Source of the DNA: Chrysoperla carnea | Lineage: Eukaryota > Arthropoda > Insecta > Neuroptera > Chrysopidae | Direction of reading: 5' to 3' | DNA length: 64,000 nt | Assembly (NCBI RefSeq): GCF_905475395.1 | Contig: NC_058339.1 | Location: forward strand, 42,913,172 to 42,977,171 | Part shown: one piece after another, positions 48,858 through 60,980 of the stretch | Numbering within the stretch: position 1 is the stretch's first letter | Layout: each line of letters begins with the position of its first letter | The notes under the pieces: generated by a model | What the model was told of the DNA's origin: nothing | Database searches by the model: none | The model's input: only the letters and a program-made list of their open reading frames with translations | Program-made: the position numbers and the translations under genes

Positions 48858-49659
48858 ACATAGATAATTTTATAAAATTAACAAGCTATAGCGGAGAAGT
48901 TTTGTTATTTTAGGGTTAATTAATAATATCATAGACTCTGCTTATTCAATCATAGGCTATCCTTGAAATTTTGTCAGGAGAATCTATACTTTTATTCTTC
49001 TGAATATTCCATGGTTATCATTCTATGTAATTGAATTTCTGTGCATTCCTTGTATTCTTTCTAGGTACGTTTCTATGTTTAGAGGTGTCTAAAATGTGTG
49101 GGATCAATTAGAATTTAAGTAACGACGGTCCTCTATGAGGAATCGGTATCATTACATCTCCACGTAAATTATAGGTTAACAGAAAAGAATTTGGCAGGCA
49201 TAAACACAAAATAGAAAAATTTTAAAAGTTTATCTTAAGCAAATTTTTTTAAAATCATCTTTTGTTGAATTTATCATTGTACTATTATTTCCATAAGTCT
49301 AATATTTATAGGAATATTTGTAATTATGTATTTAATCTATCGTTAGTAAATTTACTTAATAAATTTTGTTATTTAACTGTTAAACCGAACCAAGTGTTTG
49401 AGGTACACAAATATTTTAGATTACCATCAGATATGCCATTCATAATTGAAATATGTGACCCATGTGGACTGGATTGCTCAGCTTATTACATAATTCGTTT
49501 CACTGGAACTGGAAATATCGATTGAATGGAACTATAAATAATATCTTTAATGTATCTCTTTCTGTTTCGTATTTAGGCCAATATGAGTCACAGTTACCAA
49601 AAAATAGAGCAGTGTGGTTTATGCATTCTCAATTATAAACCAAATAAAATTTAATATAA
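48858..49659. other. Intergenic DNA between UGT genes 1 and 2
   Basis: An 87-codon open frame at 49262-49525 lacks any recognisable domain and is not called. Nothing else supported. Confidence 0.4.
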
Positions 49660-49728
49660 ACAAGTGAAAATAAACAATTGACTTAACTGTTGAAATACCA
49701 TGAATAGAAAGTGTTGATTACGCAATCG
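49660..49728 (+). repeat. Dispersed repeat family A, short 5' fragment
   Basis: ACAAGTGAAAATAAACAATT, GACTTAACTGTTGAAATACC and GTGTTGATTACGCAATCG match the first 70 bp of the copy at 40646. The rest of the element is missing. Confidence 0.7.
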
Positions 49729-51085
49729 TTTGTTTTTTTTTTACGTGATGTAAGTAAAGAAAGATAGTTACTCTTTACACACAGATCGAAAATCTAAGTG
49801 TATCACCAAGCATTCATTACTCTATGAAAATTGATCAAATTGATAGTAGCAATTAAAAACGTAATTTAATTATAAAAGAGAAAATTAAAAAAAAATTATA
49901 AATATGTAAAATACAATATATTTACGCACATTTTGCTAGTCCTTATAAATTTAAAATGTAATCAATTTAATATCAAAGTAAAATTTAATTTGACAATTTA
50001 ATTGACAATAAATAATAAATACTTATTTTAATCAACCTTTGATATCACATTAAAATAATTATCTTAAGTACGCGAAAAAACTATACTAGTACAATAATTT
50101 TGATTACAGACGATACACAACTGTCGGCATTATGTGATTTAATAAAGAAATCTTAACAATACTCAGCTTAGTTTCATTTACAAAACACTTGTTTCAGTGA
50201 TTTTCCTGATTTTTTTTCCTTGTTTCTATTGTGGTAAGTATAAGCAATTATTTTACTAGAAGTGTTTTGTTGCTTAAAATATACTTTGTGGTCAGAGTTT
50301 GTTATTTTTACCACAATATCCATATAACACCATAAAAAAGAAAACTTAAAAAGTTTGAATGCTTTTTCTAAACACGTGTATCTTTGAAACAGTAAACAAA
50401 TTTGTCATAAGTTCAAAGTAGTTTCCAGATTTTTAGATAAAAACTTTAAAGGAAATATTAATATACCCACATTTACAGTTATAAAAAGATAACATTCAGC
50501 AATAGTATGGCAATAATAGTCAGTAGATTTGGAAAATAACATTTTACCCCTAACATTTCTAAAGTAAGATGGATCGTGATATGGTTTTAGCCATTACGTT
50601 CTAGAATATCTAGAATATATTTATAAACTTTGTGAACATTGCAAACTATGGAGAGATAATTTTCCTCGTTTGTGCATTCAAAAATGCATATTTTGTACAT
50701 ATAACATGGTAAATAATGATTAGAAAAAGGATTTTTTAAATTTTTTTTTTAAATATCTTCATGTCATAATAAGTTTTTTATGAAATAAAAAATTTTGAAT
50801 TTTTTTTCAAAATTTTTTTCCAAGTTCTGCTTTTGAAATCGGAATTACCAGATCCTCAGGTACTTGCATCATAAAATCGTTTTTCAAGGGAAAGGTCATA
50901 TCCATCTTGACTTTTATTTGTGATAAAATATTAAGTTATTAGAGCCCCTATAACATTGACATTAAAAAATAATAATTTATTCTGAGGCGTCATAAATTTA
51001 AGCTATGAGATAAGACTTAATTCGTAGAGTAGTTAACTATGCCATAAAATACTTGGTAAACAATACGTATCATAAGATGAGATCT
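49729..51085. other. Upstream region of UGT gene 2
   Basis: Apart from the candidate first exon at 50160-50233, no feature is recognised. The sequence is very AT-rich with long T and A runs. Confidence 0.35.
50160..50233 (+). other. Candidate 5' noncoding first exon of UGT gene 2
   Basis: All three UGT start codons sit directly after a splice acceptor, so an upstream noncoding exon is expected. This stretch ends in a textbook donor, ATTGTG/GTAAGTATAAG. It also contains TTTCAGTGA, similar to the arthropod initiator TCAGT. It resembles 45061-45105 upstream of gene 1, which has GTTTCATT, TTGTTC-AGTGATTTTC and ATTGTGG in the same order. The intron would be 50234-52454, about 2.2 kb. The 5' end of the exon is not determined. 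This is an inference without transcript data. Confidence 0.4.
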
Positions 51086-52330
51086 GTAACTAGGACGTGG
51101 CAAATGGGGCCCCCGCCACCGGCGCAAAGAAATAGGGGGGTGAAACAAAACGTATGTTTTATACGTAAGACAGAAAGTTAGTATAGAATCATCTAAAAGG
51201 CGCTCATTTATTTACAATTTTATAAATTTTATAATTTGGCGATGGAGAAAAATTAAATTTTTTGAATTCTGAATTCGTCATTAAGTTAAAAAATTCTATT
51301 TTCTTCATAGCAAAGGCAAATTTGATCCAATCTTATCAGAATTCGACACACACATTTGTGTGCCAAATTCCGGCACCAGGACTCCATATTCTCGAAACAT
51401 ATTAGAGCTACGTTAATTTTGACAAATTTGAAAAGTGTGGCTCAAATTTAGTAGGATTACATACTTGGTTTATGAAAATTGGATAAAATTTGGACATGAA
51501 AGAGCAAAATAAAATTTTTTGGATTTGACGTCATAAAATTCAAAAATTCGATTTTCTTGATAACAAAGGCAAGTTTGATTCGATCTTATGGGAATTTATT
51601 TTGAAACCCACTAATTTTGGGTCATTCTTTTGAGCTGCGATGTCAGTTTTTCGCTAACTATCACTTATGTGAATAACTCCGGCACCGGGACTCTATATTC
51701 TTGAAACCTATTAACGCTAGGTTAATTTTGACCACAAAATTGAAAAGTATGACCTAAATTTAGTAGAATTACATACTTGGTTTATCAAAATTGGATAAAA
51801 GTTGAGTGTGATAGAGCAAAATTAAATTTTTTGAATTCTGATGACGTCAAAAAGTTCAAAAATTAGATTTTCTTGATAACACAGGCAAATTTGATCCGAT
51901 TTTATTGGAATTTTTTTTGAAACCCACTAATTTTGGGTCATTATTTTCAGCTGCGATGTCAGTTTTTCGCTAGCTATTACTACTGTGCATAATTCCGGGG
52001 CCAGAACACTATATTTTTGAAACCTATTAGAGTTAGGTTAATTTTGACCACAGATTTGAAAAGTATGACCTAAATTTAGTAGAATTACATACTTGGTTTA
52101 TCAAAATTGGATAAAAGTTGAGTGTGTTAGAGCAAAATTAAATTTTTTGGATTCTGATGACGTCATAAAGTTCAAAAATTAGATTTTCATGATAACACAG
52201 GCAAATTTGATCCGATCTTATTGGAATTTTTTTTGAAACCCACTTATTTTGGGCCAATCTTTTCAGCTGCAATGTCAGTTTTTCGCTAGCTATCACTTAT
52301 ATGAATAATTACGCGACCAGGTGGTCTAAC
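51086..52330 (+). repeat. Dispersed element C with about 314-bp tandem units, 3.3 units
   Basis: Starts with a unique GC-rich cap (GTAACTAGGACG, GGGGCCCCCGCCACCGGCGC) also present, inverted, at 8745-8826. Tandem units follow with a period of 312-316 bp (ATACTTGGTTTAT at 51461, 51773, 52089). Each full unit contains AAACCCACTAATTTTGGGTC and TGTCAGTTTTTCGCTA. Perfect TGACGTCA palindromes lie at 51526, 51842 and 52158. The block ends about 130 bp before the UGT gene 2 start codon, inside its proposed 5' intron. Confidence 0.9.
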
Positions 52331-52457
52331 TACTGCGAAAGATGCTTATTATTTTACTATAAGGTCTAAAGGTGGAGTCATGATTGCTATTACTTCTGCC
52401 TTGATCCTCGTTTTATGATTATGTAACTTGAGTTTCCTTTTTTATTTTTTGCAGGAG

Positions 52458-54841
52458 ATGGGTTCGAAAATGTATCAATTCTTATCAATAATATCAATAT
52501 GTCTACCAATATGTACGGGTTACAATATATTAGTACTTTTTCCTTACACTGGGATTAGCCATTTCATAGTTTTTGAGCCATTATTTAAAGAATTAGCACG
52601 ACGAGGTCATAATATGACGGTTTTGAGTCATTTTCCATTGAAACAACCAATAGACAACTATCATGATATTAGCTTGCATGGATTATCGGAAATATATGTT
52701 GAAAAAGTTGATGTTCCAATTGGTAAAAGAGCTTCTCTATTCCAAAGTTACCAAACCCAAGTAAGAGTACACCAAAGAGGTATTAATATGTGTAATGAAC
52801 TTTTGGGAGCGCCACAAGTGCAAAATTTATTAAAATCCAATGGTTCGTTTGATTTAATTATTCAGGAGCATTTTAATGGTGATTGTTTTTTTGCATTTAA
52901 TCACATATTTAAAATTCCTCAAATAGCGCTTAGTTCATGTACATTATTACCATGGGAATTCGATATAATGGGAGTTCCTATAAATCCATCATATAACGTA
53001 GTGAACTTACATAAATTTTCTGAAAAAATGTCGTTCTTGGAACGAGTTCAAAATACTGTAGCATTTTTAATTCAGGCATATGTTATACCTGATTTGGTGT
53101 ACCGAAACGAAATTGATAGAATAATTAAAAAACATTTTGGAGAAGGTGTACCACCTGTGAAAGAACTGGCTAAAAATACCAGTATTTTACTAGTTAATAG
53201 CCATTTTACTATTAATCGACCTAAACCATTTCCACCAAATGTTATTGAAGTATCTGGATTGCATTTGGGCGAACCAAAACCATTATCAAAGGTAAATTTA
53301 AAAAATTTGTTAATTTTTATCACATCATTACCATAGCTCATGGCATATTTTCTAAATGAAACATATTCGAAACATCTTCGATTATTCGCTTGGCTTAAAG
53401 AATTTTTGTTGTTGGTGTTTTTCGAAACCGTCAGCTTAAGACTTTCGAAAGCCTCCAAATTTTTCTATTTTATTTTAGCGTCTGAAAAACTGTTTTATCT
53501 AAAACCTTAAACATTATTAGAAATCAACAATATATTTATAATAGATTTTAAGCCCGAAATTTTGTGAAACTACGTTCTCGTTAGATATTTTTTTTAAAAC
53601 CGAATACTTCTTCATTTTATGAAAAGTTTAAGGTTCTTAGACCTAAACTTGAAAATTTATGATCGAGAACAGAGTAGGTATATTAGTAAAATACGTAACT
53701 ATCTTAGAGAATAGAAATGCATACAAATAATACTTTTCTTAATTGTGTTTTAGGGACTTCAGACATTTTTAGATGACGCAAAATCTGGTGCAATATATTT
53801 CAGTTTTGGTTCAACTGTTAAAGGAAGTTCTCTATCAGAAAAATATCGTAAAATGTTCATAAAAGTGTTTGCAAAGTTACCTCAACGGGTTTTATGGAAA
53901 TACGAGAATGATACCCTACCCGAGAAACCAAATAATGTAATGATTAACAAATGGATGCCACAATATGATGTGTTAGGTACTGAAACTTAAAATCAAATTC
54001 AAAATCATTTCTAGATAATAACCGTTATAAAATTTGTATTTGTAGCTCATCCAAATGTTAAAGCGTTTATTTCACATTGTGGATTGTTGGGAATAATTGA
54101 AGCTGTTCATTTTGGTGTACCAATTATAGGTATACCGTTTTTCGCTGAGCAACGTACTAATGCAAAATTGCTAGCAATACAAGGCGGGGCTACTGTATTG
54201 GATGCTGAAAGCTTTACTGAAGAAGATTTAATGGAAGCAATTAACTTCGTGTTGGATGAAAAGTTAGTTTCAATCTTATAACACTTTATTATACAGTAGT
54301 AGTATAGCTTAAAAGTTAAAAACTGATGAAAATCTCAATTGTCTGATCTCTATAAGGAATAAGAAGCCTTTTGGAAAAATCCTCACTTCTTTTGTTTCAA
54401 TTTTACTTCAGGAAGCCAGTGAATTTATATTAGATCCAAAGTGTCACTCCTTATGGCTTAGAGACAAATTTATTTTTCTTCAAATACCACGAAGGTCATA
54501 TGGATCGGAACAATGCTTCCGTAAAATTGAGTACATACTTACTGTTGATGTTTTTTTACAGAACTCAAAAGAAAGCCAAACTTGTCCAAAAATATTATAA
54601 TGATAGGCCTATGTCAGCACTTGATACATCTGTCTGGTGGGTGGAATATGTAGCTCGAAATGGTGGAGCTGAAGTTATGCGAAGCACCGTTCTTGACATG
54701 CCGTTGTATCAAACAATGTTATTAGACGTTGGAGCATTTTTACTAATTTTAGCTCTAACCATAATCTATTTTAGTTATAAAATCATTAAGATTATTTTTA
54801 AGATAGTTTTAGGTAAATCGACAAAGCAAAAAGTAGATTAA
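52458..54841 (+). CDS. UDP-glycosyltransferase, gene 2 of tandem cluster (4 coding exons)
   Basis: Close paralogue of the gene 3.7 kb upstream, with the same predicted role in conjugating lipophilic compounds. Exons are 52458-53291, 53754-53976, 54046-54262 and 54562-54841, with the same lengths (834, 223, 217, 280 bp) and phases as gene 1, giving 517 residues. An in-frame ATG at 52428 lies before a TTTTTTGCAG acceptor and is intronic, so I start at MGSKMYQF, which aligns with gene 1. H35 and D142 (NGDC) are present. The signature again has SHCGLLG and EQ. A C-terminal membrane helix is followed by a Lys-rich tail ending KQKVD (KxKxx). Exon 1 is almost identical to gene 1 from about 53015 to 53237 but more diverged before that. 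Introns are 462, 69 and 299 bp; intron 3 still aligns with that of gene 1 at its 5' end. No AATAAA is seen before the repeat starting near 55000. Confidence 0.93.
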
Positions 54842-54999
54842 ATTAGGGATAAAAATCATTGTTCATTATCAGTATTGTGGAGAACATTTAAGCAATTTGA
54901 AGTAATTTTAATATTTTTTTTTTCAATTTCAGTTCTCATTAAGATGACTTATATACTATTTAAAGAAATTTAATTTCATTAGAAGGCGTGTCATTTGTT

Positions 55000-55475
55000 T
55001 CACGCTTAAAAATATTGATGCTACGCACAAAATTTTGGTATAGGTGTTCATAAAATCAACTAATTAGTCCATTTCCGGCTGTCCGTCCGTCTTTGGACAC
55101 GATAACTCAAAAACGAATAAAAATATCAAGCTGAAATTTTTACAGCGTACTCAGGACGTAAAAAAAAAGCGAGGTCGAGTTCGTAAATGAGCAACATAGG
55201 TCAATTGGGTCTTGACCTATGGGCATCTTGTAAACCGTTAGAGATAGAACAAAAGTTTAAATGTAAAATATTCCTTATCAAAAAATAAATAACTTTTGTT
55301 TGAAACATTTTTTCGTAAAAATCACTGTTTACCCGTGAGGGCGCAAATTAGGCGTAAATTGTATAGTATGTATTATATAAATTGTATATGTATGTGTAAT
55401 TCGATAGAGTAATCAATACTGTCTATACATGGTATTTCAACAATTAACTCAGTCAATTGTTTGTTTTCACTTGTT
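55000..55475 (-). repeat. Dispersed repeat family A, full inverted copy
   Basis: Contains, in reverse order, AAAAATATTGATGCTACG, ATAAAATCAACTAATTAGTCC, GGCTGTCCGTCCGTC, TACAGCGTACTCAGGAC, TTTACCCGTGAGGGCGC and CAATTGTTTGTTTTCACTTG. It starts about 160 bp after the stop of UGT gene 2. The first AATAAA after that gene (55116) lies within this repeat. Confidence 0.85.
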
Positions 55476-56539
55476 TTTTATATGAGTTTGTACCGTTCGT
55501 ATTATATTTTTCGAATATTTTACAAACATTTTTTTCTTATTTTTGATGAACTTGTTATGTTACTATTATGATGATCCAAAGTAAAAATATAAATGTTTTT
55601 ATACTTTTCCTGTAGAAAATTTTCAAACATTAAACAAAAATAACTATAATTTCAATTTAATTATATAGTAAACAAACATTTTAAATAATATTATTTTATA
55701 CTAAGTATTATTACCACTATCATGTCATAGTTTATTTTCGGCCATGAATTTAGAATAGACAATTGTTATCTCCGATCACGAGTTTAGATAATTTTTATTA
55801 AGTATAATGTTTATCATGTATTTGTTAAAATATTTAAGCAGTCAAACAAATTTTTAATACATTGTTAAATTGTAAATATTAATAAATTTTATAAGTTTAA
55901 ATACAAATAAAGTAAAATTTGTGTGCTGAATAATTGTTGTTACACTTTAAAAAATTCTTGAAGTGATGAATCTATTTTTAATGATTTTGTGACGCCATCT
56001 AATTATACAATGTACGAACACCTACGTTTATAGAAGTTGGCCAGGAAAATATTACATACGGTATGTATAGCGTACACGTACACCATGCACATAAATATTA
56101 TTCGATATTAAATATGCATGAAAAAACAAGGAGAGTGTTTATTGGACAAAGCTGCAAAAGATTAACAGAATAAATAAGGTAGTTTTGTGTAATTAAATCG
56201 TAGTTTATTTAAAAAAAAATTTATTTACTGCTTGGGGAATAAGTCCAAATGTATTTTCATCAGGCCCTCAACCATTAGTAAAGCGGTAAATGCGCGGTTT
56301 GTCGAAAAAAAATTCCTAACTAAAAGCATTTATTTTAAAAATTTTACAGAATTGGTACATTTGACAAAAATCGAATGTCAAAATATACCCTCTTAATAAT
56401 TTTTGCAGTTGATTTCAGACAAATATATTCGTTTTTTGTTAAACGGTACAACTTTCTTATTTAAAGTGTTTCTTGACTTTTAATCAGTGTTAAGAATGAC
56501 GCGCTTTTTCTGATCGATTTAATAAATATAATTCTTAAA
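55476..56539. other. Intergenic DNA between UGT genes 2 and 3
   Basis: No coding or RNA feature recognised. The 5' noncoding exon expected for gene 3 is probably somewhere between here and 58200, but I could not pick a candidate. Confidence 0.35.
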
Positions 56540-56880
56540 TTTTGATGGTGAATTATGTTATAACTTGACGATATAAGACTAAAAGTAAGAAAAAAATTTT
56601 TCGATATCTGGCGTAATTTTCAAAATATCGAAAATTGAAGACTTTTTGAATTATTCATCTTTCGATATTTTGAAAACCAAGACAGATATCGAAAAACTTT
56701 ATTCTTAATTTTCGTCTAAATTTATGAAGCTATAACAAAATTTATTATCAAAGTTGAAAATAAGATAAAAATAATTTCATAATACTACCCTGCTCGTAAG
56801 GTACCTATAAGTATTTCTCCATAAGAGCAATGTATTTTATATCGATTTTCAATGATTTTTTTCTTAAAAATTTGCATGGA
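56540..56880. repeat. Dispersed repeat family E, copy 2 (inverted relative to 24.2 kb)
   Basis: Contains TATAACTTGACGATATAAGA, TTTTTCGATATCTGGCG, TTTTCAAAATATCGAAAATT, TCTCCATAAGAGC and ATCGATTTTCAATGATTTTT, the mirrored order of the first copy. It also holds a second TCGATATTTTGAAAAC block, so it is partly palindromic inside. Confidence 0.65.
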
Positions 56881-57944
56881 TACCTAAGCTGAAATTTAAA
56901 CCACATATTCTTTGAGTAAAAGTATATCGATAAAAATTTTGAGCCTTAAAATCAAACATTGTTGTCATGCGCATACATCCTGAAGACATGTTAGATATAA
57001 ATATTTAAGTAAATTTATTCAAATTTATTCTTCAAATGAAACATCCAGCATATTTTAAATGCCATTGACGGATCCCGAAGAATATTTCTGTACTTCTTGG
57101 TTTGCATAAAACCTCCAGTCACAAGATAACCCTATGAAGTTTTATACCTTTATATAACTTTATCATTTGAACATTCCTACCTTTTCAGATTAAAAACTTG
57201 ACTGTCGAGCGAACTTTTGCGTATGAGTTTATAATTGTTTTGTATAAAGGTGTTAAGGTTTTTGTATGGTTTTAAATTAAATGTACAATAATATTTTTAT
57301 GAATCTGGTAGATTATTCAAAATACATTTATTTTATACATCAATGGACTGATTATTAAAACATCGTTTAGTTTTAGTTTACCTAAGTTTAATTTCAAAAG
57401 CATAATAAAACTTTGTAATAGTTTCTACACAAAGTTTTCAATATTGTTTATATGGATCAGGCTTAATTCAGCAGCTTAAACAGGATAGTTAGATTTAATA
57501 GTTTTAAACAAATACCATTGAAACGAAAAATAAATTTAATAGTTATATCTTTACCTATTTGTTATATTCACCGTAATTTATATGGGTTATCGTCTTTCTA
57601 ATATCTCCATCTCTGTTGCAAAAATTATACTTATTAATTGTTAAGAATACAATCGTGGATCCACATAGATACGAGGAGGAGTATTGAAAGATTAACCCCC
57701 TCTAAAATGGAGCAACCTTAGTGGATGTACGATCACCAAGGTCGTTTTAAATAAAAAGTTTAATTTTTTTTAAATGCAATTTTAGGGGGTCGAAGGGGTT
57801 CCTGATCATTTAATAAAATAAATGACTTCAAAAGCCGGATTATTTTACATTTGGTCTTACAGGAAGTTAAAACCTTAATAAATTATTGAAAAAAAAAACA
57901 CGTTGTGTCCCACTAATTGATAATGTATGAGCACGGTAGTGAGG

Positions 57945-58130
57945 ATGGTGTTCTTGGCTATGTTTCAAGTGCAAGCTTAGCCGTACCCGAAAAAACTAAG
58001 AAATTTGCGATTATCTTCAAAATAGGTTCAGGTTGGAAAAGGCTTTAAGGAAAAAGGTAATTAAATGGAGATTGTTCTTAGATATGTTTCAAGTGCGAGT
58101 CTAGGGTTCCGTATTCGAAAAATTTGTCGG
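57945..58130 (+). repeat. Dispersed repeat family B, partial copy before UGT gene 3
   Basis: Carries TGTTCTTGGCTATGTTTCAA, GTACCCGAAAAAACTAAG, TTCTTAGATATGTTTCAAG and AGGGTTCCGTATTCG in the order of the copy at 18548-18839, without its CCCCGAACC end. It lies within 100 bp of the gene 3 start, hence in the gene 3 5' intron. Confidence 0.7.
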
Positions 58131-58223
58131 AGGTTTCTCAATTTTTGTAAATTTCACTTGTTCACTTTTACTATATTAATTTAGCAAAAATCTTGATTAC
58201 CCTCAATCTTTTATTTTTTTCAG

Positions 58224-60907
58224 ATGAGTATATTTCACATGATTTTAACGTTTGCAATTGCAATGATAATCACATCTATAAATGGTTACAATATATTAGG
58301 TGTTTTTCCACATGCAGCTCAAAGCCATTTTAATATATTTGGTTCCTTAATGGAACAATTAGCCAAGCGTGGACACAATGTAACAGTGATTAGTTACTTT
58401 CCAAGAAAAGATGTTCTGCCAAATTATCATGACATTAGCTTGGTAGGAACAGGGCAAATATTAATTAACACTATACCAATACAAACGAATACTAAATTGA
58501 ATTTTGAAAATTATTTCGAGCATTTGCGTATATCCCAAAATGGTTTATCAAGCTGTGAAGTGGTTGGATCAACTACTATACAGAATTTCTTAAAATTGAA
58601 TCAATCATACGATGTAATAATTCAAGAACACTATAATACAGACTGTTTTCTCGTATTGAATTTCATATTGAAAGCACCAAGTATTGGAATTACAACTTGT
58701 ACAATTCATCCCTGGCTGTTAGATAGAATGGGAATACCCGTGAATCCAGCGTACTTTCCAATAAATTTATTTCGTCATTCAGACCAAATGTCGTTTCTAG
58801 AACGTATTCAAAATACTATTGGCTATTTTCTTCATGGACATTTATTGGCAAAATTATGGATGACTGATCCATCAAATAATCTAGTTCGAAAATATTTTGG
58901 ATCAAATTTTCCATTATTGGAAGATATTGCCAAAAATACTAGTTTATATCTTGTAAATACACATTTTGCGATAAATAAGGCAAGACCTTTACCGCCAAAT
59001 GTTATTGAAATATCTGGAATACATTTAACTCAACCAAAAAAGTTACCTAAAGTAAGCAAATAACCGTAAAAATATTTTTGTTTAAATTTATAACTTTGAT
59101 TTTTTTTAGGACATTCAAGAATTTATTGATAATTCTACTCAGGATGTAATCTATTTTAGTTTTGGCTCAATGATGAAAGGTAGTTCTATTCCTGAAAAAG
59201 ATCGTTTGATGTTTATAGACGCGTTTAAGGAACTACCTTACAAAGTATTATGGAAATTTGAAAACGAGTCATTAATTTCGAAACCAGATAATGTTATGAT
59301 TCGACAGTGGATGCCTCAATTTGATATACTTAGTTCGTAAAATTAAATTGTTTAAAGAAGGAAATTGAGTCTAATAATTTGTTTATTGATTCTAGGTCAT
59401 TCGAAAGTCAAAGCATTTATTTCTCATGGTGGACTTTTAGGATTTGTCGAAGCAATCCAAAGTGGAGTACCAATAGTGGCAATACCATTTTATAACGAAC
59501 AATATATTAATGCCAAAGCTTTAGAATTAAGTGATGTTGCCAGAATCGTAAATGGTGATTCATTTACTAAAGACGATATAATTAACGCTATAAAATCAGT
59601 ATTAGATCCTAAGTAAGTTTAAAAGATAAATAATTTTCAAAAAAATACAAATTTTTGTGTGGGACTAAACGATTTTCCGCCACTAGCCATTACAGTGAAC
59701 TCACTGTACTCAAATTATTTTATCATTTTGGTCTTAAGACAAAGCGTAATAGCGTTTTTTTATATTGAAAAACGAGGTGAAACAACTTAATCTATTATGG
59801 CTACTGACTCGTTTTGCAATTACTGCATTTAATAAAAAAAAAACACGTTAGTTACAGAAAAAAACTTATAAAAAAAAGTTAACAAGTGCAATAGAGTGCA
59901 CTCGCTGTGTTCATGACTTTGGCCTGAAAGTTTATTTTTAAGGTCACTTGTGCTTGATTTTCAAATAATTTTGAAAATGTTTCTAAAGCAAGAGTTTTTT
60001 CTTTCGATATATAGGTGCCATAGTTTAGGTCGCATTGCCTCCGAAAGCTAACGAAATAATTTATTAAATTAAGTTATTATTATTTGATATTAATTTTAAC
60101 GAAAAAATGCTTTAAATGAAAATTGTTAGTCTTTTTATGCGAATCAACTTTCTAATTTGTTTTTTTTTTTTTAATTTTAAGTGTTATTCTAACTCCTATC
60201 TTTTTGGATTTTAATTAACTATTAGTTTAATACTGTATAAATGACCAAGTTGTTGCAAATACAGTATAATTTAAAAAAAAAAAATAAACTATTAAAGCAA
60301 CCTAGAGAATTAGATCCAATCTGATGTCAGTGCATGATGTTCCCATCACACTCTGTTAAAGTTACTTGCAGTAGTCAATTTAGTAGAGATTTTTTCTTGA
60401 ACCGGTTTTAGATTTATGCTAAATAGGACGTATCATATCTGCTTATTAGTTGTCTCCAGTTTGCTCAACGTTTATGATTATATGTATCTCTGCATCACAA
60501 AATCTACACTAGTTGATTATATATTTTTATCAATTCAGTAAAAATTCTAAGGATTCGCAGGTTTAAAACTGTACAGATTTTGTGACGCAGAGATATATGC
60601 CTATTTCTGAAATTAAAATTTTTTTTATTAAAGAGTTCAAGAAAAAATGAAACGTTTATCAAAATTATATAAAGATCGTCCTATGTCACCCATGGATACA
60701 GCTATATGGTGGGTTGAATATGTAGCAAGAAATGGTGGTCATATGGATACCTTACGTAGCTCAGTTGTTGGAATGCCAGTCTACAAATGGATGCTTTTGG
60801 ATGTTGCTACATTTGTTTTATCTGTGATATTTATTAGTTTGTTTTTAGTGTATAATTTTAGTAAAAAATTTAGAACCAAAAATCGTTGTAACATTAAAAG
60901 AATTTAA
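58224..60907 (+). CDS. UDP-glycosyltransferase, gene 3 of tandem cluster (4 coding exons)
   Basis: Third UGT of the array and clearly more diverged. Exons are 58224-59051, 59110-59332, 59396-59612 and 60634-60907 (828, 223, 217, 274 bp; phases 0, 1, 2), giving 513 residues. A hydrophobic signal peptide spans about 1-21. H35 (QSHF) and D140 (NTDC) are the expected catalytic pair. The signature has the standard SHGGLLG and ends NEQ. It differs in this from genes 1 and 2. The tail after the membrane helix (about 473-496) is basic and ends NIKRI, without the KxKxx pattern. Introns are 58, 63 and 1021 bp. The second donor is weak (A/GTTCGT) and the last acceptor has a poor pyrimidine tract (TTTATTAAAG), but both are fixed by frame and homology. 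TTTTTTTCAG abuts the ATG directly. Activity and substrate cannot be inferred. Confidence 0.92.
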
Positions 60908-60980
60908 TCAAGTTAAAGAAATTTTTTTAATTTTATTTATAAAATGATTAGCTGATTTCATTTTTATTTTGAGCGAAAAT

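Noticed and set aside
49262..49525. 87-codon open frame between UGT genes 1 and 2
   Set aside because: No similarity to UGT exons and no recognisable domain; consistent with chance in AT-rich DNA.
52428..52457. Upstream in-frame ATG for UGT gene 2
   Set aside because: It lies in the pyrimidine tract of the acceptor TTTTTTGCAG. The protein from 52458 aligns with gene 1 from its first residue.
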